25,833 nt of DNA. Origin: Thermoleophilia bacterium (GTDB lineage Bacteria > Actinomycetota > Thermoleophilia > Gaiellales > Gaiellaceae). Positions 14,146 to 21,544 of this stretch are shown piece by piece. Numbering within the stretch: position 1 is the first letter of the stretch; every line of letters begins with the position of its first letter. The stretch is from positions 1 to 25,833 of the forward strand of contig JABFWJ010000369.1 of NCBI GenBank assembly GCA_013362295.1, given 5' to 3'. Made by a program: the position numbers and the translations under genes. The notes below the pieces were generated by a model that did not search any database, was not told the origin of the DNA, and saw only the letters and a program-made list of their open reading frames with translations.

Positions 14146-14739
14146 TTGTCTCTCCCTCAGCCTGACCTCGCGATCCTTCGCAAGGCCCAACGAGGCGACG
14201 AGCGTGCGTTCGCGGTCATCGTCCGCACGTACGAGACCCCGGTCTACAACTACATCCTCCGCCTGACGAATGGGGACAAGGCGCTCGCCGAGGACCTGAC
14301 CCAGGAGGTGTTCCTCCGGGTCTATCAGGGGCTGCCGCGATTCTCGCTCCGCTGCAAGTTCACGACGTGGCTCTTCCAGGTGACGAAGAACCGCGTGCTC
14401 GACGAGTTGCGCGCGAAGGAGCGGCGGCCGTTGAACCCGATCAACCTCGATGACGCGCCGCAGCTCGAGGTGCTCGACCAGCCGGTCGAGCGCGTCGAGG
14501 CGATCGACGCGCTCTGGCGTGCGATCGACGGTCTGCCCGTCGACCTGAAGATGGCTCTGCTGCTTCGTGACGTCGTCGGGCTCTCCTACAACGAGATCGC
14601 CGACTCGCTCGAGGTGACGCTCGCGACGGTCAAGTGGCGCATCTTCAAGGCCCGCGAGGACGTTCAGGTCGCGCTCGCCCGTGAGGGCATCACCTTCGGC
14701 ACCGCCGCCGAAGCCCGCACCGTCGCGCCGACCGCCTAG
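14146..14739 (+). CDS. RNA polymerase sigma factor, ECF (sigma-70 family)
   Basis: A 197-residue extracytoplasmic-function-type sigma factor. Region 2 spans about residues 20-90 (FAVIVRTYETPVYNYILRL, then ALAEDLTQEVFLRVYQGLPRF and FTTWLFQVTKNRVLDEL). A linker of about 40 residues follows, then region 4 (LPVDLKMALLLRDVVGLSYNEIADSLEVTLATVKWRIFKAREDV), whose helix-turn-helix recognises the -35. A short Ala/Thr tail ends the protein. TTG 14146 is the only usable start near the family N-terminus. No zinc-finger anti-sigma gene follows; instead the stop codon interlocks with that of a convergent Ser/Thr kinase gene at CTAG. Regulation by that kinase is an inference from position only. Confidence 0.93.
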   Translation: MSLPQPDLAILRKAQRGDERAFAVIVRTYETPVYNYILRLTNGDKALAEDLTQEVFLRVYQGLPRFSLRCKFTTWLFQVTKNRVLDELRAKERRPLNPINLDDAPQLEVLDQPVERVEAIDALWRAIDGLPVDLKMALLLRDVVGLSYNEIADSLEVTLATVKWRIFKAREDVQVALAREGITFGTAAEARTVAPTA

Positions 14740-15671
14740 CGCGAGTACCGCTTCAGCCAGACGCTGAGGTTGCGGGCCTGCTGGGCCGGCGTCGCGGCGT
14801 GCGGTACCGGCTCGACCCGGGCAGGCGTGTTCTTGCCCGTCGTGCTGACGATCGCGAGCGCGGCGACGATCCCGGCGGCGGCTGCGGCGGCCGCGACGAG
14901 CTTCGTGCGCATCCCGACCGTGGGCCGGTGACGCCTGCGCGTGGGGGTGCGTCTGAGCCGACGTGTGGGTGCGCTCGGTCCCGGGGCCGGCGGGAGGACC
15001 TCCGTGGCGCCGAGTGCCGAGGCGACCTCCGCGGCGGTCGGCCGTACGGCCGGCTCGGACTCGCGCATCCGCTCGATCAGCTCGATGTCCTGCGCGGTCG
15101 CGCCCTCCAGCAGCTCGTCGAAGACCACGCCGAGCGAATAGACATCGGCGGCGGTTCCGACGACACGCCCCTCCGCCTGCTCCGGCGCGAGGTAGCGCAT
15201 CGTTCCGAGCACCGTCCCGATCTGCGTCACCATCGTCTCTTCGAGCGCGCGCGCGATCCCGAAATCGACGATCTTCACCTGTCCGCTCGCCGAGCGCAGC
15301 AGGTTGGCCGGCTTGAGATCTCGGTGCACGACGCCGCGGCTGTGTGCGTGCGCCAGCCCGGCGGCGACCTCGCCCGCCTCCTCACGCGAGAGCGAGTCGC
15401 CGTCCAGGGTGCCCCCGGTCAGCAGCTCCATCACGATGCACGGAAGCCCGTCGACCTCGGTGATGTCGTAGGTCTGCACGAGGTTGGGGTGGTGGAGCTT
15501 CGAGGCGATGCGCGCCTCGCGCAAAAAGCGCGCCCGGAACTCGTCGTCGTCCGCAAGGTGCTCGGCCAGGACCTTCAGCGCCACCGGGCGCTCCAGCTGC
15601 TCGTGCCAGCCTGCGTGCACGACGGCCATCCCGCCGCGCCCAATCTCGCGTTCCAGGCGGTACGTGCTCAA
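14736..15671 (-). CDS. Membrane-anchored Ser/Thr protein kinase with shortened C-lobe
   Basis: A 311-residue Hanks-type (PknB-like) kinase. The Gly loop is IGRGGMAVV (residues 10-18), the catalytic Lys33 is in VALKVL, HRDLKPANLL has Asp118, DFG is at 136-138, the activation loop carries several Thr, and LAPEQ is at 161-165. The segment between DVYSLGVVFDELLEG and RPTAAEV is only about 20 residues against about 55-60 in relatives, so the helix-G/substrate-docking part is missing. A Pro/Arg/Thr-rich juxtamembrane region leads to one transmembrane helix (about 258-276) and about 35 outside residues, with no PASTA repeats. TTG 15671 overlaps the stop of the upstream lipoprotein gene (TTGA), so the two are translationally coupled. 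The stop overlaps the sigma-factor stop at CTAG. Confidence 0.9.
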   Translation of the reverse strand: MSTYRLEREIGRGGMAVVHAGWHEQLERPVALKVLAEHLADDDEFRARFLREARIASKLHHPNLVQTYDITEVDGLPCIVMELLTGGTLDGDSLSREEAGEVAAGLAHAHSRGVVHRDLKPANLLRSASGQVKIVDFGIARALEETMVTQIGTVLGTMRYLAPEQAEGRVVGTAADVYSLGVVFDELLEGATAQDIELIERMRESEPAVRPTAAEVASALGATEVLPPAPGPSAPTRRLRRTPTRRRHRPTVGMRTKLVAAAAAAAGIVAALAIVSTTGKNTPARVEPVPHAATPAQQARNLSVWLKRYSR

Positions 15672-16144
15672 TCTCCGCCCTCGTCGCCGTGCTTGTGGTG
15701 CTTCTCGTGGTGCTTTCCGTGTCCACGCCCGTGCCCGTGTTGCTCTTCGTCCGGCGGAACCGTGACCGCCGGCGGCGTGGTCTCCACGGTCGCGGCGGGC
15801 ACCACCGGCAGACACGTCGGCGTCTGGAGGACGAGCGCGTTCACCCCCGCGGAGAGGGACTCGGCGAGCGCGGGCGGAATCCGATGCGCGTTGACGAGCG
15901 CCGTGCGGCGCGCGGCGAGCGCGCGAATGTCCCGCGCCTGCGCACAGGGACCCTCGTGCGGGATCCGGTCGGTCAGCTCGATCAACGAGGCTGCGTCGTC
16001 GCGTGCCATGTGCGGTTGCCCGCCGCCGCAACCGGCGAGCGCCACGACGGCGACGAGCGTGAGGAGCGCGAGACGTGGTCTCCGCGAGCGCCTCCGAGGA
16101 GTCAACACCGATCCCAGGCTCGTTACCTCCGCCACTCGTTTCAA
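15668..16144 (-). CDS. Lipoprotein with histidine-rich C-terminal tail
   Basis: A 158-residue protein of no family known to me. A basic N-terminus (TPRRRSRRPR) and hydrophobic stretch (LALLTLVAVV) end in the lipobox ALAGC, so it should be a membrane-anchored lipoprotein. The middle (about 45-105) is helical with two Cys (PCAQARD and TPTCLP) that could form a disulfide. A Pro/Thr/Val linker follows, then a tail with 8 His in 19 residues (QHGHGRGHGKHHEKHHKHG) ending in acidic DEGGD, a likely Zn/Ni/Cu-binding segment. TTG 16144 has AGGAG very close upstream; GTG at 16135 has better spacing. It is coupled to the downstream kinase, suggesting a sensor or partner role (inference). Confidence 0.82.
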   Translation of the reverse strand: MKRVAEVTSLGSVLTPRRRSRRPRLALLTLVAVVALAGCGGGQPHMARDDAASLIELTDRIPHEGPCAQARDIRALAARRTALVNAHRIPPALAESLSAGVNALVLQTPTCLPVVPAATVETTPPAVTVPPDEEQHGHGRGHGKHHEKHHKHGDEGGD

Positions 16145-16153
16145 CTCTCCTCG

Positions 16154-16882
16154 TCAGACGCCGCGCTCGAGGCGGACCGCGAGGTCTTCGGGAAGCCCGG
16201 CGGCCCGCATCTCCGCCTGCGTCTCCTCGATCGGATACGGAACTCGCCGAAAGGCTGCCCGTCCCGCCGTGATGTCAATCAGCAGCCACGCGGCCCGCGG
16301 GTCGCCGTCCCGCGGCTGGCCGACGGAACCGGGGTTGAGCAGCCAGCGCGCGCCGGCGGTCTCGAGCTCGGTGCCGCCGCGCGCGAGCCCGCCCTCGACT
16401 CCCTGACCGTCGGTCGAGAGGGCGAGCGCCACGTGGCTGTGGCCGACGAGCACGATCGGCGCGGTGGTGGCGCGGAGTGTCGCGAGGGCGATGTCCTCGC
16501 TCAGCACGTACTCCCAGACGGGGTCGCGGGCGCTGCCGTGGTAGAGCTCGATCCCCTCCCGAGCGGCGGTGGGCTCGAGGCTGCGCAGCCACGCGGCACG
16601 CTCCGCGTCGAGCGCTCGCTCGGTCCAGTGGGCGGACTCCGCCGCGAGCGGCCCGAAGTCGGCCGTGTCGAGCTTGCCGATCGCTGCCAGGTCGTGGTTG
16701 CCGACGAGCACGACCGCCGACCGCTCGCGCACGATGTCGGCGCACTCGTTCGGCCGCGGCCCGTACCCGACGACATCGCCGAGACACCAGATCTCGTCGG
16801 GGGTCTCGGGCTCGATGTCGGCCAGGACGGCCTCGAGCGCGTGAAGATTGCCGTGGATGTCGGAGATGACCGCAACGCGCAT
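16154..16882 (-). CDS. Calcineurin-like metallophosphoesterase (YfcE/MJ0936-like)
   Basis: A 242-residue dinuclear-metal phosphoesterase of the small cytoplasmic type. The metal-site motifs are all present: SDIHGN (residues 7-12), GDVVGYGP, GNHD, HGS, VGHSHVAL and the C-terminal NPGSVGQPRDGDPRAAW. Relatives hydrolyse phosphodiesters of nucleotides or act as general phosphatases; the substrate here cannot be read from sequence. ATG 16882 is used. Its stop is 9 bp before the His-tailed lipoprotein start, so it may head a three-gene reverse operon with that gene and the kinase. A TAGCGT box lies 12 bases upstream of the ATG. Confidence 0.92.
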   Translation of the reverse strand: MRVAVISDIHGNLHALEAVLADIEPETPDEIWCLGDVVGYGPRPNECADIVRERSAVVLVGNHDLAAIGKLDTADFGPLAAESAHWTERALDAERAAWLRSLEPTAAREGIELYHGSARDPVWEYVLSEDIALATLRATTAPIVLVGHSHVALALSTDGQGVEGGLARGGTELETAGARWLLNPGSVGQPRDGDPRAAWLLIDITAGRAAFRRVPYPIEETQAEMRAAGLPEDLAVRLERGV

Positions 16883-16894
16883 GCCAGGGGAGTC

Positions 16895-16900
16895 ACGCTA
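16895..16900 (-). promoter_or_regulatory. Candidate -10 box for the metallophosphoesterase gene
   Basis: Read on the reverse strand, TAGCGT ends 12 bases before ATG 16882. The gap holds CCCCTGG and no Shine-Dalgarno site. It lies in the 68 bp after the DUF3467 gene. Confidence 0.3.
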
Positions 16901-16950
16901 GCCGTCGACGCAGGCCCGATGGTGCGCCTCCGTGCGGGGTTGGGGACGCG

Positions 16951-17241
16951 CTAGCGGTCGTCGGTCTCGGGCAGGTCCTGGATCCCCTTGACCGTCGTGT
17001 ACTTCGAGTGCGCCTCCTGCAGCGCGACGAGCAGCTCGCCGGCGAACTGCTGCGACATGTTGACCCGCGCGACCACGACCCCGGGAACGTCGCCCTCTTC
17101 GACCTCGTGGTCGATGCGCGCGAACGTCAGCGTGAACTCGTAGTCCGAGAACGTGATGTTCGCGAAGTTCGCATAGACCCCGGCGAGGTGCTGCGGATCC
17201 ATGTGGATGTTCAGCTGGCGCTCGGGCTGGCCGTCTTCCAT
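16951..17241 (-). CDS. DUF3467-family protein
   Basis: A 96-residue protein matching the DUF3467 pattern: an N-terminal INIHMDPQHLAGVYANFANI-like segment (here QLNIHMDPQHLAGVYANFAN), SDYEFTLTFARIDH, a loop, and VVARVNMSQQFAGELLVALQEAHSKY near the end. Members are widespread in bacteria and of unknown function, and some are co-encoded with diverse metabolic genes. It has no transmembrane segment and no Cys. ATG 17241 faces the channel gene's start across a 24-bp divergent promoter region. TATCGT read on the reverse strand ends 9 bases before the start. Confidence 0.9.
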   Translation of the reverse strand: MEDGQPERQLNIHMDPQHLAGVYANFANITFSDYEFTLTFARIDHEVEEGDVPGVVVARVNMSQQFAGELLVALQEAHSKYTTVKGIQDLPETDDR

Positions 17242-17265
17242 GCGAGGTTGACGATACTAGAGGCC
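17242..17265. promoter_or_regulatory. Divergent promoter region, DUF3467 / channel genes
   Basis: The 24-bp gap contains ACGATACTAG (17251-17260). On the + strand GATACT ends 7 bases before ATG 17266. On the - strand TATCGT ends 9 bases before ATG 17241 (TAGTAT ends 12 before). The boxes overlap, and neither gene has room for a normal leader. Confidence 0.45.
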
Positions 17266-18303
17266 ATGAAGGGGGACGGCTTCACTCGCCGCGAGGTCGG
17301 GATCCTCGTCGGCGCGGTGGCCGTCCTCTTCGCCGGCGGGACGCTCGGGTTCATGAGCGTGCTGCACGAGTCCTGGCACGAGGCGCTCTACCGGACGATC
17401 GTCACCGCCTCGCTCACCGGGCTCGACACGACGCCGCGCGGTCTGGGGGCCGAGCTGCTGACGATCCTGATCGTCCTGTCCGGGGTGGCTATCTTTGGCT
17501 ACTTCGCTGCGCAGATCTTCGACGCGATCGCGCACAGCGTCCTGGGCGGCGCCTGGAGGGAGAAGAAACGACGCAAGATGATCGAGCAGCTCCGCGACCA
17601 CATCATCGTCTGCGGTTACGGCCGGGTCGGCCGCCGGGCCGGCGACGAGCTGCGCGAGGCCGGTTTTCCGTACGTCGTGCTCGACTTCAGCGAGGACGCG
17701 CTCGAGCACGCGCGCGAGCACGACGACCTGTTCGTCGACGGCAGCGGCGCGGAGGACGAGGATCTCGTCAAGGCCGGCATCGACCGCGCGCGTGGGATCA
17801 TCGTCGCGTCGGACGACGACGGCGACAATCTCTACATCACGCTGTCGGTCAAGGCGCGCCGGCCCGAGGTGACCGTGATCGCGCGCGCATCGAGCGAGGA
17901 GGCGGGGCGGAAGCTGAAGCTCGCCGGCGCCGATCGCGTCGTCACCCCGTACACGACGGCGGGCCGCGTCATGGCGCAGCTGATGATCAGGCCGCAGGTG
18001 ACGTCGTTCGTCCACGCGATGACGTCGTCCGACGCGCCGGACCTGAACTGGGAGGAGATCGAGGTCACGTCTGAGTGCGGGGCGGCCGGGCGGACGATCG
18101 GCGACCTCGGCATCTCGTCCCGCACCGGCGCGCACATCGTCGCCGTGCGCAGGCAGGGCGGGGTGCTCGAGATGCGCCCGACGAAGGACACCGTGCTCGA
18201 GGAGTCCGACGTGATCGTCGGCATCGGCTCGCCGGAGGAGATCGGCCGGCTCGAGGCGCTGTTCGGGGCGCAGGCCGGCGTCGTCGAAGGGGACAATGAC
18301 TAG
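17266..18303 (+). CDS. Two-helix channel with RCK (TrkA-N/TrkA-C) domains, unusual filter
   Basis: A 345-residue membrane protein built like a 2TM potassium channel with a cytoplasmic RCK module. It has TM1 (about 10-32), a pore-helix region (ALYRTIVTASLTG), TM2 (about 63-88) and a basic linker. A Rossmann TrkA-N domain follows (VCGYGRVGR at 115-123, with acidic LDFSED after strand 2), then a TrkA-C domain (about 255-330). The selectivity filter that should read TVGYGD is SLTGLDT (residues 49-55), so K+ selectivity by the usual backbone cage is doubtful. ATG 17266 keeps TM1 complete. The stop lies inside the argS start (8-bp overlap), so the two are co-transcribed. Confidence 0.87.
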   Translation: MKGDGFTRREVGILVGAVAVLFAGGTLGFMSVLHESWHEALYRTIVTASLTGLDTTPRGLGAELLTILIVLSGVAIFGYFAAQIFDAIAHSVLGGAWREKKRRKMIEQLRDHIIVCGYGRVGRRAGDELREAGFPYVVLDFSEDALEHAREHDDLFVDGSGAEDEDLVKAGIDRARGIIVASDDDGDNLYITLSVKARRPEVTVIARASSEEAGRKLKLAGADRVVTPYTTAGRVMAQLMIRPQVTSFVHAMTSSDAPDLNWEEIEVTSECGAAGRTIGDLGISSRTGAHIVAVRRQGGVLEMRPTKDTVLEESDVIVGIGSPEEIGRLEALFGAQAGVVEGDND

Positions 18304-19807
18304 CGCCGTCGAGCGCCTGGCCGCGCGCGTCGGCGAGGCTGTCGGCGCCGAGGTAGAGCTCGAGCGGCCGAAGGATCCGGCGCACGGCGACTTCGCGACC
18401 AACGTCGCATTGCGGTCGGCGAAGGCGATTGGCCGGTCGCCGCGGGACCTCGCCCAGGAGCTCGCCGAGAAGGTCGTCGAGCTCGAGGAGATCGAGTCTG
18501 CAGACGTCGCCGGACCGGGCTTCCTCAACCTGCGCGTCGGCGACCGCTTCTATCTCGACGCGCTCGCCGAGATCGACGAGCGCTACGGCGGCGGGTGGGT
18601 GGATAGGCCCGAGCGGGTCCAGGTCGAGATGGTGTCCGCCAATCCGACCGGCCCGATCGTGGTCTCCGCCGCACGCAACGGCGCGTACGGCGACTCCGTC
18701 GCGCGCCTGCTCGAGTTCGGAGGCCACCACGTGACGCGCGAGTACTACTACAACGACGCCGGCCGCCAGGTCGAGCTCTTCCGCGCGTCCGTCGACGCCT
18801 TGCGGCGCGGCGAGGAGGTGCCCGAGGAGGGCTACAAGGGCAGCTACGTCGCCGACCTCGCCAAGCTCGAAGGCGATCCCGTGCCGCCGATGCTCGCGTC
18901 GATCGAGCGCACGATGGAGCGGTTCCACATCCACTTCGACAGCTGGGCGCTGCAGAGCGAGCTCGAGCAGCGGCTGGCCGAGTTCCTGCCGCGGCTCGAC
19001 ACCTACGAGAAGGACGGTGCGCTCTGGGCGCGCTCGTCGGCATACGGCGACGATGCGGACTGGGTGATCATCCGCTCGCCCGAGAAAGGCGGCACGCCGA
19101 CGTACCGCGCGGCGGACATCGTCTACCTCGTCGACAAGCTCGAACGCGGCCTCGACCGTGCGATGTACGTCCTCGGCGCCGACCATCACGCGACGGCGAA
19201 GTGGTACCGGGCGATCGCGCGCATGCTCGGCTACGACGAGTCGCGCGTCGAGGTGCTTCTGTACCAGTTCGTCCATCTCACCCGCGGCGGCGAGAGCGCG
19301 AAGGCGTCGAAGCGCTCGGGCAACGTCTTCCTGCTCGACGACTTCATGGACGAGATCGGCGTCGACGCCGCGCGGTGGTACCTCGTCAACCGCGGCCCGG
19401 ACCAGACGATCGACGTCGACCTCGACCTCGCCGCCGAGGAGTCGGCCAAAAACCCGGTCTACTACGTGCAGTACGCGCACGCGCGCATCGCGTCGATCCT
19501 GCGCAGCGCCGGCGACGCACAGGACGGCGCCGATCCACCGGGCCCGCTCGCGCGGGAGGAGAAGGAGCTGATCAAGCGATTGACCGATTTCCCGGTGACG
19601 GTGCGCGAGGCTGCGGAGCGCCGCGGCCCCCAGCTGCTGCCGGCGTATGCGATCAGGCTCGCCGACGACTTCCACCGCTTCTACCAGGAGCGCCGGGTCC
19701 TCGGCGTGCCCGAGCAGGCGTTTCGCCTCGACCTGATCCGCAAGACGCAACTCGTGATCGCGCGCGCGCTGAACCTGATCGGCGTCGACGCGCCCGAGAG
19801 CATGTGA
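18296..19807 (+). CDS. argS: Arginyl-tRNA synthetase, HIGH motif replaced
   Basis: ArgRS attaches Arg to tRNA-Arg. The 503-residue protein has an N-terminal Add1-like domain (KDPAHGDFATNVALRSAK), the class I catalytic domain beginning VEMVSANPTGP, TYRAADIVYLVDKLERG, YVLGADHHAT, a KMSKS-type AKASKRSGN (residues 335-343), GVDAARWYLVNRGPDQ and a DALR anticodon-binding domain (KNPVYYVQYAHARI to the end). It is shorter than usual (about 550). The HIGH motif, normally HVGHxR after PTGP, reads VVSAAR (residues 122-127), with both His gone. Everything around it is well conserved, so the gene is not decaying. It overlaps the channel gene by 8 bp and ends 1 bp from the convergent ABC gene. Confidence 0.93.
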   Translation: MTSAVERLAARVGEAVGAEVELERPKDPAHGDFATNVALRSAKAIGRSPRDLAQELAEKVVELEEIESADVAGPGFLNLRVGDRFYLDALAEIDERYGGGWVDRPERVQVEMVSANPTGPIVVSAARNGAYGDSVARLLEFGGHHVTREYYYNDAGRQVELFRASVDALRRGEEVPEEGYKGSYVADLAKLEGDPVPPMLASIERTMERFHIHFDSWALQSELEQRLAEFLPRLDTYEKDGALWARSSAYGDDADWVIIRSPEKGGTPTYRAADIVYLVDKLERGLDRAMYVLGADHHATAKWYRAIARMLGYDESRVEVLLYQFVHLTRGGESAKASKRSGNVFLLDDFMDEIGVDAARWYLVNRGPDQTIDVDLDLAAEESAKNPVYYVQYAHARIASILRSAGDAQDGADPPGPLAREEKELIKRLTDFPVTVREAAERRGPQLLPAYAIRLADDFHRFYQERRVLGVPEQAFRLDLIRKTQLVIARALNLIGVDAPESM

Positions 19808-19808
19808 T

Positions 19809-20744
19809 TCAGCGCTCGCCGGCGTAGATGCGCCGCACGATCTCCTCGATGTCCGGCTCGGCGATCTGCAGGTCGACGAGCCGAGTCGCCGCGGCGACGC
19901 GCGCCGTCAAGTCGGCGGCCGGGCCGCGGAAGCGCAGCCACTGGCGCGGCCCGTCGACGCGCTCGACGACCGCGCCCGCGACCTCGAGCGGCGGCACGGG
20001 CCGTTCCAGATCGACGATCAGCAACCGGTCGCGGCCGTAGCGCTCCTTCAGCTCGCCGATGCGTCCGTCCCAGATCAGGCTGCCGCGGTCGATCACGAGC
20101 AGACGCTCGCACAGCCGCTCGATGTCGCCGAGGTCGTGGGTCGTGAGCAGGACGGTCACACCGCGCTCGCGGTTGATCTCGACGAGGAAGTCGCGCACGC
20201 GCTGCTTCGCGACGACGTCGAGGCCGATCGTGGGCTCATCGAGGAAGAGCAGCTCGGGCTCGTGCAGCATCGCGGCGGTCAGCTCGCCGCGGATGCGCTG
20301 CCCGAGCGAGAGTTGGCGCACCGGCGTGTGCAGGAACGGGTCGAGGTCGAGCACGGTGCGGAACCGCTGGAGGCTCGTGCGGTAGCGGTCGGCCGGGACG
20401 CGGTAGATGTGGCGCAGCAGCTCGAACGAGTCGATCAACGGCAGGTCCCACCAGAGCTGCACGCGCTGGCCGAACATCGCGCCGATGCGCTTCGCCAGCT
20501 CGACGCGCCGCTTCGACGGGTCGAGCCCTGCGACGGTGACGCGACCGCCCGACGGCACGAGGATGCCCGTGAGCATCTTGATCGTCGTCGACTTACCGGC
20601 GCCGTTCGGTCCGAGGTAGCCGAGCAACTCGCCGCGCTCGACGTGGAACGAGATGTCGCGCACGGCCTCGACGACGTGGCGCTCGCGACGCAGCCTCCCC
20701 CGGCGCACGACGAACTCCTTCGTCAGGTGCTCGACCTCGATCAT
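19809..20744 (-). CDS. ABC transporter ATP-binding protein (ABC-2 exporter)
   Basis: A 311-residue ATPase subunit with Walker A GPNGAGKS (residues 45-52), Q-loop region, signature LSLGQRIRGEL, Walker B LLFLDEPTIGLD and switch His in LLTTHD. A C-terminal extension of about 80 residues (from DGRIGELKERYG) is seen in drug-exporter-type subunits. The LSLGQ signature with the TIGLDVVAK sequence is the form that accompanies permeases of the DUF990/ABC-2_FAE type, and two such permeases lie directly upstream. ATG 20744 overlaps the permease stop (ATGA). The substrate is unknown; efflux of a hydrophobic or lipid compound is the usual guess. Confidence 0.95.
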   Translation of the reverse strand: MIEVEHLTKEFVVRRGRLRRERHVVEAVRDISFHVERGELLGYLGPNGAGKSTTIKMLTGILVPSGGRVTVAGLDPSKRRVELAKRIGAMFGQRVQLWWDLPLIDSFELLRHIYRVPADRYRTSLQRFRTVLDLDPFLHTPVRQLSLGQRIRGELTAAMLHEPELLFLDEPTIGLDVVAKQRVRDFLVEINRERGVTVLLTTHDLGDIERLCERLLVIDRGSLIWDGRIGELKERYGRDRLLIVDLERPVPPLEVAGAVVERVDGPRQWLRFRGPAADLTARVAAATRLVDLQIAEPDIEEIVRRIYAGER

Positions 20745-21544
20745 CCGCCCGCGCTCCGGTAGTGCCGGACGGCGCCGCGCCAGATCGTCCCGGCCACCGC
20801 CGCTGCAATGACCGCCACGACGGGCGAGGCGAACTGGAGGAAGCGCGGGAGGCCGAGCGGGTCGTGCTTGCCGAGCAGGTAGAGCGCTGGGAAGTAGCAG
20901 ACGAACCCGAGCGGGACGAGGTAGCAGAGGAACCGGCGCAGCCACGACGCGTAGACGTCGATCGGGTACTGCGCCATGAAGTTCCCGCCGTAGGTGAACG
21001 CGTTCGTGAACTCGCCCCCGTCCGTCGTCCAGAACGCGAGACAGGCGCCGATCACCCAGACCGACGCGAAGATGACGACGCCGGCAGGGATCATCACCAC
21101 GAGCATCGCAACGCGGCCCACAGTCCAGTGCAGGTGGAGCGCGGCGAGCGCGTACACGAGGACCAGCACGCCTTGCATCGCCTTCCCGAGTCGCCGCAGC
21201 TGGAAGTCGGACGCGACCACCTGGAACAGCGAGCCGCGGGGCCGCACGAGCAGGATGTCGAAGTTCCCGTCGCGGATCTTCTGCGGGAACTGGTCGAGAT
21301 GGCCGATCAGGAGGTCGGTGAGCGCGAACGAGATCGACGAGAGCGCGTAGAGGAGCGCGACCTCGCGCACGCTCCAGACGCCGAGTTGCGGGACGTTGTG
21401 GAAGATCACGAGCACTGCCAGGAAGTCGATAAAGGAGATCAGGAACGAGCCGAACAGGTCGAGGAGGAACGAGGTGCGGTACTGAAGCTGCGACCGCACC
21501 TGCGCGCCGACCAGCCGGCGCCACAGGAGGACCGGCTCAACCAC
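20741..21544 (-). CDS. ABC-2 permease, DUF990-like (first of pair)
   Basis: A 267-residue membrane subunit with six likely helices, fitting the DUF990/ABC-2_FAE permease family. Features include an N-terminal amphipathic start (EPVLLWRRLVGAQVRSQLQYRTSF), the conserved-looking KIRDGNFDILLVRPRGSLFQVV loop after helix 2, and the late YPIDVY segment before the last two helices. GTG 21544 is chosen because it gives the family-type N-terminus and overlaps the preceding permease stop by 8 bp. It should form a heteromeric membrane part with the second permease and be driven by the ATPase encoded next. Confidence 0.9.
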   Translation of the reverse strand: MVEPVLLWRRLVGAQVRSQLQYRTSFLLDLFGSFLISFIDFLAVLVIFHNVPQLGVWSVREVALLYALSSISFALTDLLIGHLDQFPQKIRDGNFDILLVRPRGSLFQVVASDFQLRRLGKAMQGVLVLVYALAALHLHWTVGRVAMLVVMIPAGVVIFASVWVIGACLAFWTTDGGEFTNAFTYGGNFMAQYPIDVYASWLRRFLCYLVPLGFVCYFPALYLLGKHDPLGLPRFLQFASPVVAVIAAAVAGTIWRGAVRHYRSAGG

